From the IMG/VR virus record IMGVR_UViG_3300008261_000025, positions 1 through 55,644 of that record: a stretch of 55,644 bases of DNA; one strand, given 5' to 3'. This document shows positions 6,988 to 16,896 of the stretch, piece by piece. Within the stretch, counting starts at the first letter, position 1. Every line of letters starts with the position of its first letter. Origin of the DNA: a virus. The position numbers were made by a program, and so were the translations under genes. A model generated the notes under the pieces. That model saw only the letters and a list, made by a program, of their open reading frames with translations. It was not told the origin of the DNA and made no database searches.

Positions 6988-7457
6988 TTTTTCTTGTTTT
7001 TTGTTTTATTGCTATTTTGTTTGTTTGCAGGATAAGAATTTTGATAAACACTTAAAATAAAATTTTGGCGAATCTCAGTTACTTCTTTTCCAATTTTATT
7101 GACTTCGCTTTCAGTTCTTTCTTGTTTTTTTTCAAACGTAGTAAATTTTTCATCTTGTCTCTTTTCAAGCATAGTAAATTTTTCATTAGTCAAATTAACA
7201 AAGCTAGTCATTTTTTGATCAAAATTAGTCACTTTTTGATCGATATTATCATATCTTTGTTTTTGCTCTTCTGCATTATTTTTGATAAGTTTTTCTACCT
7301 CAGCAGTCAATTTATTACCACCTTTATTAATATAAAAAAATACAAAAAGCAAAGTAATAAAATTAGAAAACAATTGCTCTATTGGTAATTTTAGAATAGA
7401 ATAGAGTATATTATTAAACTTAAAATATGAACCTAAAAGTTCGGTAATTTCTATCAT
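6984..7457 (-). CDS. Membrane-anchored coiled-coil protein of the lysis region (157 aa)
   Basis: A hydrophobic segment at about residues 28-45 (LFSNFITLLFVFFYIN) is followed by a long coiled coil (residues about 50-130) in which heptads around NFDQKM and TFEKKQ recur. The tail is very basic (KTKNKKK). It resembles phage membrane-anchored coiled-coil proteins annotated as holin-associated or spanin-like. It sits between the secreted Cys-rich protein and the holin, with 4-base overlaps on both sides. A modulator of lysis is the likeliest role, not proven. Confidence 0.65.
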   Translation of the reverse strand: MIEITELLGSYFKFNNILYSILKLPIEQLFSNFITLLFVFFYINKGGNKLTAEVEKLIKNNAEEQKQRYDNIDQKVTNFDQKMTSFVNLTNEKFTMLEKRQDEKFTTFEKKQERTESEVNKIGKEVTEIRQNFILSVYQNSYPANKQNSNKTKNKKK

Positions 7458-8278
7458 TGCAAGTCCTTAACAATATTAATTAGAATATTAGCTCCAATAT
7501 CTCCTTCGCACTTAGTATTACTATTTGAAAGGTCTGTAAAGATAAAGGCTCGCAAAAATTTTGGGTCTTTTTCCTTAACAACAACAAATTTTATATTTTT
7601 AATTGGGCTTCTAGTTTTTACAACATTTCTAATATAATCTTCGACAATTTGCTCTTCTGTTTTTTGCACTTTTGTTAAATTACCTTCCTCATCAGATACA
7701 AATTGTGGAGTTCTTGCTTTTTTTGCGATTAAATCATCGCACTCATCTGGATAATAAGCCCCCATAATAGAGCAAAACAATTGAAACCTTAAAAAAGTAT
7801 TATTTTCAATAAAACTGCAGGTTGAGCTATCTTTTTCTAAATTACAACCAAAAACCTTCGCTCCCATTCTTTGATTGGTTGATTTTGATAATAGGTCGTT
7901 AAACCATTCCAAAGGCAAGTCGTAGTTTTGAGTGTAGGCATCATTGTAAGTCTTTAGATTCATAGGACAAATTTCTTTTGCCTTATAATATTCTGCAGTG
8001 CAACCCCAAATGTTGTTATTGCGATAAACCTGAGCTTCTTTTTCAAAAGTCCAGTCGCTAAAAGCATAATCTTTGCCACATTTAGTAGCTTCTCTTTTTA
8101 ATCTTTGTGAAATAGTTAAATTTTTACCATTTTCAAAGCCAGCATAAGAATAGGTATTGGCTAAAAAATATTCAGTTGAGCCTTTATATTGAAGTTTTGC
8201 TTTTCCATAAACGAGCAAAATTGAAAATAATAATATTATAATTATATTTTTTAGTGATATTTTTTTAATTATTTTCAT
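7454..8278 (-). CDS. Secreted cysteine-rich protein of unknown function (274 aa)
   Basis: The N-terminus has the form of a signal peptide: KIIKKISLKN followed by a hydrophobic core IIIILLFSILLVYG. The rest is hydrophilic and carries eight cysteines (in contexts such as ATKCGK, IWGCTA, EICPMN, STCSF, DECDDL), an even number that would suit four disulfides in the periplasm. I recognise no family. It overlaps both neighbours by a few bases and sits between the NlpC/P60-like protein and the lysis genes. It may help lysis or act on the envelope; the sequence does not say which. Confidence 0.7.
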   Translation of the reverse strand: MKIIKKISLKNIIIILLFSILLVYGKAKLQYKGSTEYFLANTYSYAGFENGKNLTISQRLKREATKCGKDYAFSDWTFEKEAQVYRNNNIWGCTAEYYKAKEICPMNLKTYNDAYTQNYDLPLEWFNDLLSKSTNQRMGAKVFGCNLEKDSSTCSFIENNTFLRFQLFCSIMGAYYPDECDDLIAKKARTPQFVSDEEGNLTKVQKTEEQIVEDYIRNVVKTRSPIKNIKFVVVKEKDPKFLRAFIFTDLSNSNTKCEGDIGANILINIVKDLQ

Positions 8279-8888
8279 TTATTTTGACAGTTTTTTCAAA
8301 CAAAGGATCGTTAACTAATTCGACAGGAGTAGGAGCATCGCCATTTTTTATTGTTGTAAATTTTCTACCTGCTTTTTTTAAGCAATCATAAACTCCGCCA
8401 CTGCAAAAGTTATTTTCATTTGTATTTTTTTTATAACCAAAAAATTTCAATATCCTTTCCGCCCAATTAGGCGAGGTTGCAGCCTCTATTATGCTATAAG
8501 CCTTATTATCTTGCCAAAAGTTTAATATAATAGCACTCTCGCTATCTGTAAGCTCTTTTTTGATTGGTGTATAATATAAATCAACATTTTTTCTAACAAG
8601 ACCATCGCTAAGTAAATAAGTATAATCTTTATCTCTTAAAATAGAAAGTTTTTTTATAGACTTGCCCGGATTTACTAAATATTCGCAAAATTTAAAAATT
8701 AAGTAATTTTCTTTTCTTTCAACATCAACAACAATGCCAATATGACCTAAACCCGGTATTTTTAAGTCATTTCCAGTTTTGCCAGTTACTTTACCAATGA
8801 AAACTCCAGCAATATAATGCCAACTTTTAAAGTGAAAACTTAGCAAGTCGCCACTTTTTATATTTTCAAATAAAAATTTCTTAGTCAT
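8265..8888 (-). CDS. Permuted NlpC/P60-like (YiiX-type) cysteine peptidase candidate
   Basis: The first half has GDLLSF near residue 13 and GLGHIGIVVDV near residues 47-55, where His49 would be the catalytic His. The second half has NNFCSGGVYDCLKKAG, with Cys162 preceding a helix. His before Cys is the order of the permuted papain-like group (YiiX/YaeF/LRAT-like), in which GDLL.., GHIGIV and FCSE-type motifs recur. Such enzymes cleave or transfer at amide or ester bonds in cell wall or lipids. It lies between the tail-fibre genes and the lysis cassette. A second wall enzyme, perhaps virion-borne, or a host-directed acyl enzyme are both possible. Confidence 0.6.
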   Translation of the reverse strand: MTKKFLFENIKSGDLLSFHFKSWHYIAGVFIGKVTGKTGNDLKIPGLGHIGIVVDVERKENYLIFKFCEYLVNPGKSIKKLSILRDKDYTYLLSDGLVRKNVDLYYTPIKKELTDSESAIILNFWQDNKAYSIIEAATSPNWAERILKFFGYKKNTNENNFCSGGVYDCLKKAGRKFTTIKNGDAPTPVELVNDPLFEKTVKINENN

Positions 8889-9651
8889 TATTTAAAGGTG
8901 TAAATATTTTATTTTCTTTAAGCCACTCAATATCTTGAGGATATTTAGATAAAACATACTCATCTTGAGAATACTCTAAAAATTCATCATCAATATTTAA
9001 TACTTGATCTTTTTTAAAATTAATTTTTAGGTCAGCAATCTGCTCTATTGATAATTTTTCTCTATCTATTAAGTCAAACTGCTGTTTTAAAAGATTATAA
9101 TTATACCTAGACACTTCTTGCACCTTTGATAATAATTGCTTGCCAAATGATTTTGGTAAATTCATTTTATAATTTCTGTTATGTAAATAATCAAAAATTA
9201 TAATATCCTTCGCAATATTAGTTTTTGGATTAATATTTTTTCTAAATTCTTGATAAATTCTATTATATTCATCGCCACATAAAACAATTTTTATCTCAAC
9301 TCCATTTTTTAAAATCATTTTTTGGCTTTCTTCGTATTCTTTTCTTAATTGATTTTTTTTCTCTTTTATAAAAGTTAATTCATCAATATAATTATCTTTT
9401 TCCTCAGCAAGAATACTATTTTTTATTTCTAAAGTTTTATTATTTATAAAAATACCATAATATACATCTTTTACTATTTTCCATTCTTGATTTTTGTTAT
9501 CAAAAAATGCTTTTTCAATAGATATATCAAATTCTGGAGGACATTTTTTAGTAGAATTTTCTAAGTAAAAATCTCCATCACCACTAAACTGATATGTTGT
9601 AGGGCAAAAATAATAATATCTTTCTAAATTATTTTCCATATTTTTATTCAT
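8881..9651 (-). CDS. Possible tail-fibre assembly protein (256 aa)
   Basis: It directly follows the giant fibre gene (8-base overlap). Its opening, YYYFCPTTYQFSGDGDFYL then CPPEFDISIEKAFFD, resembles the start of phage tail-fibre assembly chaperones, which begin with an aromatic YYYS-type strand and a P-x-D/E segment. The remainder is Lys/Glu-rich and helical, with no known domain. The family match is weak and rests on the N-terminal pattern and on position, where fibre chaperones are usually encoded. Confidence 0.5.
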   Translation of the reverse strand: MNKNMENNLERYYYFCPTTYQFSGDGDFYLENSTKKCPPEFDISIEKAFFDNKNQEWKIVKDVYYGIFINNKTLEIKNSILAEEKDNYIDELTFIKEKKNQLRKEYEESQKMILKNGVEIKIVLCGDEYNRIYQEFRKNINPKTNIAKDIIIFDYLHNRNYKMNLPKSFGKQLLSKVQEVSRYNYNLLKQQFDLIDREKLSIEQIADLKINFKKDQVLNIDDEFLEYSQDEYVLSKYPQDIEWLKENKIFTPLNND

Positions 9652-12600
9652 TATAAAGTTCTAAACATTGCAAAAAGTGATAGTTATTTGCACCACCTGT
9701 TATCCCACCAACTATTAAATATTGACCTGATAAATCTCTTACCGTATTATCTTGATAATCCATAACAAAACCAACACCAAAATTACTGCCTTTAATTTCA
9801 ATTTTTATATTGGTTAAGTTTGTAGTATAATTCCATTCTAAATTAATTGTTATACTTTTAATCGAGTCATTGCCACCATAATCTAATGCGAAAAAATCTT
9901 GCGAATTTAATAATGATCCATTGTAATATAAATATATTTTTTTATCATACTCGCTAAAATAAATAGTATAAGAATTATTAGTTTTAGTATTTGTATCACC
10001 AGCTACAGGAGCGGCATTTGCAAAAAAAGAATAATATATACCATCAGCTCCATTTCCTCCGCCAGCAGAATGATTAATTTCCGCTCTAAATCTTTTATTT
10101 TGCGATGCAAATTGTGGTATATTCTTATACCAATAACCTTTTTGGTTGTTAATAGGCGATGTTAATGTGACATTTGTCTTTCTTCCTCCAGTAGAATTTG
10201 TATTCCAAAAAGCACTGCCAGCTAAAGTTCCGCCTCCATTTACACCAGATTTTATAAAATTTATTAAATCAACCCTTTGAGGAACACAATTAATCCAAGA
10301 TGATCCTATATATCTTTGATTAATACCAATTGTTGAATTAAATATAGTATCGCCAGAAACCCAGTCAGTAATAGCATCACGTTCTGCAGTTGTAAAAGAG
10401 GCTATTAATTTTGTTGTTTTTGACAAAACTCTTCTTTGAGAAGGGTCGCCATTTGGAATTGTTAAGCTTGTTGCTGTGGAATTACCAGCAAGTAACAACT
10501 GCCCAGTATCAACTCCAGTCAAAGAAGATGACACATTGCCACCACCTTGACTAGCTATAATGCTTACCCAAGTTTTATTGCTAGATTTAGTCCAGCCAAT
10601 AGAGCCAGTTCCATCTAAAACCGAAACTGCAGAAGGGGCATCGTTAAATCTATTAATAATACCAACAATAGCTCCAGATTTAACAAATATATCACCTTGC
10701 AAAATTCCAGTAATTCCCGTAGGTGAAGCAAAATTTGCAATATAAAGCCCATCGGTTCCAGTTGACAAAATGGCATTTAACGCTGTCTGTGAAGTTATTA
10801 TGGCATTAATAAATAAATTCTGTGTGTCAAATATATATCCAGTTGCAGATTGGCTGGCGACTGCTATTTGTGTGTTTTGCTTAATAACAGTCCAGCCACT
10901 ACCAATAGAAATTGGCACTGGTCCATTGCAATTTGCAAGAACCAATGTTCCGCTTCCGCTTGCTAAAGTGCCTAAATTAATTAATGTAGGAGCTGAAGAT
11001 GAATTAGCAATATATTTATAACCGCCAGCAGTAAAATTAATTGTTGCGCCACCAATATCACTATCCATATAAACCGTGCCAGTAGAGGCATCACTAATCG
11101 TTGCTCCAATTTTTCCACCGACAAATTGCATTGAAGTATTACCATCAACTAATTTTATTATTCCAGTAATTTTAGCTCCAGCATCAAGAACTGTTTTTAC
11201 TGAAGTTTTGTCTGAAGGAAAGCTATAACCATCTTGGCTGGCAATGTTATAAGTTTTACTACCCTGAAGTTTTACTTGACCGCTTGAATTAACATCAGTC
11301 CAGCCTTTCTCAGCTGTTAAAAATGGATAAAATGGGGTTAGTCCATCATTGGTATCAAGTCCATAAGTTCCTTCGACAAACCTTGTTGACTCTTGTTTTA
11401 GGTTATTAATTAAGCCACTTGATAAAGTTGGCTCTATTGACCAAGTGCCAGCAACAGTTGAATTGCTTGTTAATATTAACGATAGTGCTTTATTATTGCC
11501 ACTAATCGTTGCAATCGTTGTGCCTGATTTGTTATTAACATTAACACTATAATTATTATAATTAATAAAATTGTAAGGTGTGCCTACTAACATTCTAGTC
11601 GCATCTGGCAATGTTATCGACGAATTAGCCGCAACAGAACTTGTAAATATTAAATTTTGCGGTAAATCTTCCGTCAATATCAATGTTTGTGCTGAGTTAA
11701 ATATACTGCATTCTTTTATAATATTGCCATAGCCACCTTGCGAGTTAAACCTAAAAGTATCTTGCATTGTGCCTAAGTCCGTCGAGCTAACAGGATTAAT
11801 AGCAAAACCGTGAATTGCAAAAGAAGAATTTGAAAAATTAAAAGTAATGTTCGTTGTTGTAGTGGTGGCTAATTTATAAGCAGAAGACGATCTTTCGCTG
11901 GTGCCAGGATTTAATGAAAATAGTGTAGTTCCATTGTTTGTTGGGCTTACATTAACAACCCCGATAACAGCTAAAGCAATTTGCCCTGCGACTGTAGTAA
12001 TGCTAACAGATGCACTTGTTGTTTGGTTGCTATTAAAATTTTCTGTTGCATTTAATATCGGAGTCGCTTGATTAACATTAAAAAAGTTTGTCGCTCCAGC
12101 AGAAATTCCGCTTGAGTTTGTTTTGGTAATAACAATATTTGCCGTTCCTTCTGGAGGATTTACAAGGTAAAATGTTTGTATGTTATTATTTGTAGATGCA
12201 ACCGCTCCAGTTGAAATCTGTGTCATCGCCTGTCCGCCATAAGAAACTGCGGAAACGGGAGCAGAAGCTGGAGTGCTTATGCTTACAACCAAAAGTCTAT
12301 TTTGCTTGCCGCTAGGAACTGTATGTGCAAAGGTTGCATTTTGTATGTTGCTACTTGTATATGTAATTGTCGAGCCTATTTCTATATCACCATAAGGTCT
12401 TGCAGAAGTTCTTATTACAAAATCACCGCTACCACCAGAGCTATTGCTAGGTTGAAATATTAGGTCTCCACCCTTACCGCCAGTGGTGTTATTACCCATT
12501 CTCATCAAAACATTGCCTTGACTTCCTGAATCGGTTGTTGCTTGTGTAGAAATTACAGTATTATCACCAGCATCTTTTCTCACAGAACTACTAATTCCTA

Positions 12601-14533
12601 CAGCATTTTGATTTAGATCAGACCAAGTTTTGTTGCTTGATAAATATTTTCCTGAAGTATTGTTGTGTATTGGTAATAATGTTGCTATTTTATCAATAAT
12701 TACACTAAGTAAATCGTCTTTAGCAATATTACCTATATTAGTTTGTAAATCAGCGGTTAAAAGAATTTTTGTTGGTGAAATATTTGCATTAGATTTAATT
12801 AAACTATTATCAATACTACCCGATTTTATATCGGCATTAATACCATTGACATCAATACTAATAGTAATAGCATTAGCTGAAGGATTATTTATTCTCGCAT
12901 TTGCAGTAATTTTTTTAGTAATACTATCATAAGCAAAGTCAATGCTATTTGTATCTAATAGATTGCCCGCTACAGCATCGGTAGCTAAATTTACAAAACC
13001 TTCAGTATTTACCTTGCTTTCATTTAAAATTTTGCCTTGATTAGCAGACAGCGGTAAATTTATCGATGTGCTTGTTAAATTATTAACAACGTCGCCTTGT
13101 TTTAAAATGGTGCTATTTTTTGGCTCAAAACTACCAGAATTATAATCGCTGCTAGACAAGCTTCCATCATTATTAAAAACTGGAAAATTGCCATTAATTG
13201 CTCCGCTAACTTTTAGAATGTAATTTTCAATAGAATTAACAAGATTAACTTGACTGGTTGTTAGATGGTTATAATCATTAGTTCCGCCGCCCTGTATTCC
13301 TTTTAAATCATTGTGATTGGCAACTAACGGAGTATGTATGTGAGAAAAATATTGATTGCCCGAATGATAAAATGTTATTGCGGTGTCGGATGTTCTCGTT
13401 GTTAAAACAAATATCTTAACAACTAGTTCATCAGTTATTAAAACAGGGATGTTTTGTTGCGGAATTTCAATAGTTAGTAATTCTGGATTATTGGCATCTA
13501 CCGAGGATATTAATTGGCTTGTCGCTTCAAATAATAGTGTCTCCGTGTTAAGAGTAGATCTTTTATAAACTCTTACAATAATTCTACAAGAAGCAGCATG
13601 ATCAGCGTAAGCATATATATTAAACTGCCAAATACCCGCATCTAACTTTGAAACATTTAATTGGGTTGGCAAAACAAAAGAGCCAGCAAGAACGGTATTG
13701 TTATTAGCAATAGCAGAGATTGCAGTTTGTGCTGTGGTGCTGGGCGATTTTGATAATTGCTTGTAGGATGGTATAATTAAATCATCTGTGCCAGTAAAAT
13801 ATATCGTTTCACCACTACTTGCCCCAACGGGTAAATTATCTAATTTATAAGATATATTTTGTATGTTGCCCGTAAATTTATCGTTTAATATTTTTTGAGT
13901 ATCGCCGTTAGCAGGTGCAGTAATTTTAGGCTCAATAGTGATTTGTTGTATTTTGCTAGTTTCAATATTGGCATCAGATGCTATATTAGAATTATTAAAT
14001 AACCCATTACTAATAGCGGTATCAGTTTCGCTTTTAGAATATACATCAAGATTTGTTCTTGCGACAGCATCATCGGTTAAATCACTTAAATTATTAGTCG
14101 ATCTAAGGGCATCGGGAGCGATATTGCTACCAGTATTATTCCATTGACTATTATACCAAGCAAAAAAACTATTAGTTGCAACAACCAAAGCATAATCACC
14201 ATTGGAAGCATTAGGATAAGCAGTTTGCAATTGTGCTAAAGTTTGATAAACTCCTTTGTTTTTATCTTCAGCAGAAACGACAGCCCAACGATTATTATTG
14301 GAAAAGAAATAGATAATATCGCCTCTTGAAGCTGAACTTATATCATCAATAGGAGAGCCATTGTAATCTTCTAATAAAATAAAACTTCCAGGCGAAGTGT
14401 ATATTCCTGCTTGTATTTTTGTTGGTTCAGTAATCGGATTCCAAGACTCTAAACCACCACCGCCAACTCCAAGTAAGGCATTTTTTAGATCTCGAAATGT
14501 AACGAAACCTTTATTAAAATATTGCTTTGTCAT
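9644..14533 (-). CDS. Giant tail fibre / receptor-binding protein with C-terminal lectin-like domain (1629 aa)
   Basis: Largest gene in the genome. The N-terminus is a short attachment segment with a Gly run (GVGGGG). Near residues 115-150 is a fibre module of the SNGDYALVV...FFAWYNSQWN type. Long Asn/Ser/Thr-rich beta segments follow. A module around residues 745-830 carries RLLVVSIS, VSYGGQAM and LVNPPEGTANIVIT. Residues about 1420-1629 look like an L-type-lectin/ConA-like jelly roll (ADGIYYSFFAN, KKIYLYYNG), a carbohydrate-binding fold. It probably forms trimers at the baseplate rim and binds a surface glycan. Upstream fibre genes and a downstream putative chaperone support this. Confidence 0.8.
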   Translation of the reverse strand: MTKQYFNKGFVTFRDLKNALLGVGGGGLESWNPITEPTKIQAGIYTSPGSFILLEDYNGSPIDDISSASRGDIIYFFSNNNRWAVVSAEDKNKGVYQTLAQLQTAYPNASNGDYALVVATNSFFAWYNSQWNNTGSNIAPDALRSTNNLSDLTDDAVARTNLDVYSKSETDTAISNGLFNNSNIASDANIETSKIQQITIEPKITAPANGDTQKILNDKFTGNIQNISYKLDNLPVGASSGETIYFTGTDDLIIPSYKQLSKSPSTTAQTAISAIANNNTVLAGSFVLPTQLNVSKLDAGIWQFNIYAYADHAASCRIIVRVYKRSTLNTETLLFEATSQLISSVDANNPELLTIEIPQQNIPVLITDELVVKIFVLTTRTSDTAITFYHSGNQYFSHIHTPLVANHNDLKGIQGGGTNDYNHLTTSQVNLVNSIENYILKVSGAINGNFPVFNNDGSLSSSDYNSGSFEPKNSTILKQGDVVNNLTSTSINLPLSANQGKILNESKVNTEGFVNLATDAVAGNLLDTNSIDFAYDSITKKITANARINNPSANAITISIDVNGINADIKSGSIDNSLIKSNANISPTKILLTADLQTNIGNIAKDDLLSVIIDKIATLLPIHNNTSGKYLSSNKTWSDLNQNAVGISSSVRKDAGDNTVISTQATTDSGSQGNVLMRMGNNTTGGKGGDLIFQPSNSSGGSGDFVIRTSARPYGDIEIGSTITYTSSNIQNATFAHTVPSGKQNRLLVVSISTPASAPVSAVSYGGQAMTQISTGAVASTNNNIQTFYLVNPPEGTANIVITKTNSSGISAGATNFFNVNQATPILNATENFNSNQTTSASVSITTVAGQIALAVIGVVNVSPTNNGTTLFSLNPGTSERSSSAYKLATTTTTNITFNFSNSSFAIHGFAINPVSSTDLGTMQDTFRFNSQGGYGNIIKECSIFNSAQTLILTEDLPQNLIFTSSVAANSSITLPDATRMLVGTPYNFINYNNYSVNVNNKSGTTIATISGNNKALSLILTSNSTVAGTWSIEPTLSSGLINNLKQESTRFVEGTYGLDTNDGLTPFYPFLTAEKGWTDVNSSGQVKLQGSKTYNIASQDGYSFPSDKTSVKTVLDAGAKITGIIKLVDGNTSMQFVGGKIGATISDASTGTVYMDSDIGGATINFTAGGYKYIANSSSAPTLINLGTLASGSGTLVLANCNGPVPISIGSGWTVIKQNTQIAVASQSATGYIFDTQNLFINAIITSQTALNAILSTGTDGLYIANFASPTGITGILQGDIFVKSGAIVGIINRFNDAPSAVSVLDGTGSIGWTKSSNKTWVSIIASQGGGNVSSSLTGVDTGQLLLAGNSTATSLTIPNGDPSQRRVLSKTTKLIASFTTAERDAITDWVSGDTIFNSTIGINQRYIGSSWINCVPQRVDLINFIKSGVNGGGTLAGSAFWNTNSTGGRKTNVTLTSPINNQKGYWYKNIPQFASQNKRFRAEINHSAGGGNGADGIYYSFFANAAPVAGDTNTKTNNSYTIYFSEYDKKIYLYYNGSLLNSQDFFALDYGGNDSIKSITINLEWNYTTNLTNIKIEIKGSNFGVGFVMDYQDNTVRDLSGQYLIVGGITGGANNYHFLQCLELYNE

Positions 14534-14537
14534 CTTT

Positions 14538-15209
14538 TTAGAGTTTATTGATTATAATTCCAATATTTGTAATTTTTGTGTAATCATTTGTCGGGATTGG
14601 CGACAAAGCACTATCCACAATATAAATCTCAACACTTTCACAATTAGAAAATGTTAAGTCTTGTTCGTTTATATCTTTTACACCGCTAAGAGATCCGTCG
14701 CTATAACTATCGACAGAACCATTATAAACTTTTGCACTGCCAATGCCAATTTCTTTAAAAGCTAAGCGGTAGCCAGTATCCCACTGCCTTAAAAGAGAAT
14801 AATCAGTTTTGTTAATCAATTCAAAATTATAACTACCTTCTTTTAGAGTGATCTTGTCATTATTAATTTGCACTAACGGAGTTCCGCCGACAATAGCTTC
14901 GTTAGTAAAGCTACTAGAATTTACTTCTAATTCGCAAGTGAGGGTAGAGGCATCTTTTACAGTAAATAATCTTTGTTGATTAAAAATATTGGTAATCGGT
15001 TGTGGATTGCCATCATTTTTGATATAATCAAAATTAAAAATATTTAACCCGCTAATATTAATATTAACAGTCCCGCCAATTAGTAAATTATGCCCTGTTT
15101 TTTCGATTTTTATCGTTAGCAAATATTGATTGTGACCATTTTGCTGTATTTGTGTAAATGCCTTCACGACACAGCCAGTCAAAATTCTTTTTGTTAAAGT
15201 AGTTTCCAT
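14538..15209 (-). CDS. Fibre-region structural protein (223 aa)
   Basis: Beta-rich 223-residue protein without a recognised family, encoded between two fibre-related genes. It begins METTLTKRILTGCVVKAF and contains Ile/Asn-rich strand-like segments. It has a good Shine-Dalgarno sequence (AAGGAGC just before the start), which is unusual in this genome and supports the chosen start. It stops 5 bases before the giant fibre start. A fibre connector or baseplate-rim adaptor is the likely role by position only. Confidence 0.65.
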   Translation of the reverse strand: METTLTKRILTGCVVKAFTQIQQNGHNQYLLTIKIEKTGHNLLIGGTVNINISGLNIFNFDYIKNDGNPQPITNIFNQQRLFTVKDASTLTCELEVNSSSFTNEAIVGGTPLVQINNDKITLKEGSYNFELINKTDYSLLRQWDTGYRLAFKEIGIGSAKVYNGSVDSYSDGSLSGVKDINEQDLTFSNCESVEIYIVDSALSPIPTNDYTKITNIGIIINKL

Positions 15210-15221
15210 TTTCGCTCCTTG

Positions 15222-15761
15222 TTAATTATCCATATTAATTTGTCTATCAACCGCATTTTGCAATTCTTCTTCTATTTTAATTGCATTGATTTCTGCTGGT
15301 GTTGTTGAGTTATTAATTCTTTTAAGCAAATTTTCTTTTTTACCCCTAATTTGCAAATTTCTTTTTAACTGAATTTCCTTATTAGCAAAATCACTTTTTT
15401 CAGTTGTCAAGAAAAAATTGACAACTTGCCCTTTGTCATCAAAAAATATAACATTATCATCTTTTGCAGCAGGCAAAGTTTTGGCAAAAAAATCAGCATC
15501 TTGAGTTAAGCTAGCATACATTTCTTTTAAAACACCAGGATTTGCATTATTAGAATAAAGTGTATATAACCAAGTTTTTTTGCTAGCATAAGCAGTTTCA
15601 AGTTCTTTTATCTTATTGTCTTTTGCTTGTTGCAATAGATAAGCATCAATTTCTTCTTGATTTAGTTTTATCCAATTAATAAAGCCAGCTCCAATTTGAT
15701 ATTCATTATCAAAAACTACTACTTCAGTTTTTTCTGGATTTTGTAAGTAAATTTCTGTCAT
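15222..15761 (-). CDS. Fibre-associated protein, tail-fibre-assembly-like (179 aa)
   Basis: The N-terminus (NPEKTEVVVFDNEYQIGAGFINWIKLNQEEIDAYLLQQAKDNK) has the pattern of proteins encoded after tail fibres: a short strand region, then 'I.L.. EEID.YLLQQAK' and a helical middle. Residues about 60-175 are helical and charged. It starts 4 bases after the fibre stop and likely chaperones or caps the 376-aa fibre. No catalytic motif is visible. Confidence 0.6.
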   Translation of the reverse strand: MTEIYLQNPEKTEVVVFDNEYQIGAGFINWIKLNQEEIDAYLLQQAKDNKIKELETAYASKKTWLYTLYSNNANPGVLKEMYASLTQDADFFAKTLPAAKDDNVIFFDDKGQVVNFFLTTEKSDFANKEIQLKRNLQIRGKKENLLKRINNSTTPAEINAIKIEEELQNAVDRQINMDN

Positions 15762-15765
15762 ATTT

Positions 15766-16896
15766 TTATAAGTTTAGATTTATATAGCCGTGAGTTTCAA
15801 CATAATAACTTCCAGCCCCACTTTCTGATGCAATTCTTAATTGACTTGATAAATTTGTAATAAAATTATTTAACGAAACAGATACATAAACATCTTGCCC
15901 AACTAAAGTAGGTTTCATATTAAACACACCAGCAGCAGAAGGAGTTTGTATTCCAGATTGAACTAAAATTCCAAATTCTCCACTATTAGACTGAGCCATA
16001 ATATTTCCAAGCGGAACTGTATTTAATCCTTTTGGGGTAGAAACTGCAAAAAGATTTCCTGTTCCAGTTGGCAAAGATATATTCACTGCATCCCAAATTG
16101 GCGATAGATAATTAAAATAATTATTTATTTGCTTGAAAGGAATTATATTCCCACTCATATTTGTAAGAACTGAACCAATATATTTGTATTTTATATAGCC
16201 AGTTGGTAAATTATTAACAGAAGGGGTTTGATTATCAATACCCAATACAGCACAAAAATCATAAGTTCCATCTGCTTTTTGTATCCTAAAGATATGATAA
16301 GTCGAGTATGCCTGCCTAGAGCCAGTAATTAAAAGATTTCCTTGATCACCAGCAGTCCATTCGCCACTAGATTGTAAAGTTTTAGTTAGTGTTATATTGG
16401 TAATAATATCAATATGCGTGTTAATGTTTGTTGAATTATTAGCAATAGTTATTATTTGGTTTTCATCATTTTTATTTATAACAAAACTAACACCATTATA
16501 CATGAGTTCAGTATAGCCAAAAATATCGCCAACAACAACATTAGTTCCATCTGTCCTTATAATATTTTTACCGCCAAGTCCAGCAACATTGATTACTGGT
16601 GTAGTCGTAGTGTTAGCATTCGTGGTGATAAATCTTACAATCATCCCCTCAAAATATTTCGTTGGGGCTTTAAAGTTATCTATTGGCGACAAAGTGTAAT
16701 TGTTGGCAGTTCCGTTATCGTTATAATAATTACCAACAGCAGAATAATTAGCAACCGCCTTTGAGATTTGGTTTAGATCGTTGACATCTGCAGTTAAGCC
16801 AGCACTTGATATAAGATTGTTAATATCTTGAAGCTGATTCCACTCACTGGGAGCGAGACTACTACCTTCTACTTTATTCGTTGTAAAACTAGACAT
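15766..16896 (-). CDS. Tail fibre protein (376 aa)
   Basis: I place the start at ATG 16894-16896 (MSSFTTNKVEGS), overlapping the gp48-like stop; an upstream ATG at 16938 would add 14 residues inside that gene. The first 60 residues (EWNQLQDINNLISSAGL, DVNDLNQISKAV) are a common fibre N-terminus that docks to the baseplate. Next comes the YFEGMIVRF..TNANTTTTPVINVAGLGGKNI module, a widespread phage fibre repeat. The C-terminus ends in beta-rich sequence (YYVETHGYINL) typical of trimeric fibre tips. Gene order after gp48 matches Mu-like tails. Confidence 0.8.
   Translation of the reverse strand: MSSFTTNKVEGSSLAPSEWNQLQDINNLISSAGLTADVNDLNQISKAVANYSAVGNYYNDNGTANNYTLSPIDNFKAPTKYFEGMIVRFITTNANTTTTPVINVAGLGGKNIIRTDGTNVVVGDIFGYTELMYNGVSFVINKNDENQIITIANNSTNINTHIDIITNITLTKTLQSSGEWTAGDQGNLLITGSRQAYSTYHIFRIQKADGTYDFCAVLGIDNQTPSVNNLPTGYIKYKYIGSVLTNMSGNIIPFKQINNYFNYLSPIWDAVNISLPTGTGNLFAVSTPKGLNTVPLGNIMAQSNSGEFGILVQSGIQTPSAAGVFNMKPTLVGQDVYVSVSLNNFITNLSSQLRIASESGAGSYYVETHGYINLNL

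Noticed and set aside
9644-14533. Several plus-strand frames of 60-100 codons opposite the giant fibre gene
   Set aside because: They are shadows of Asn/Thr-rich coding sequence and show no protein-like features or promoters.
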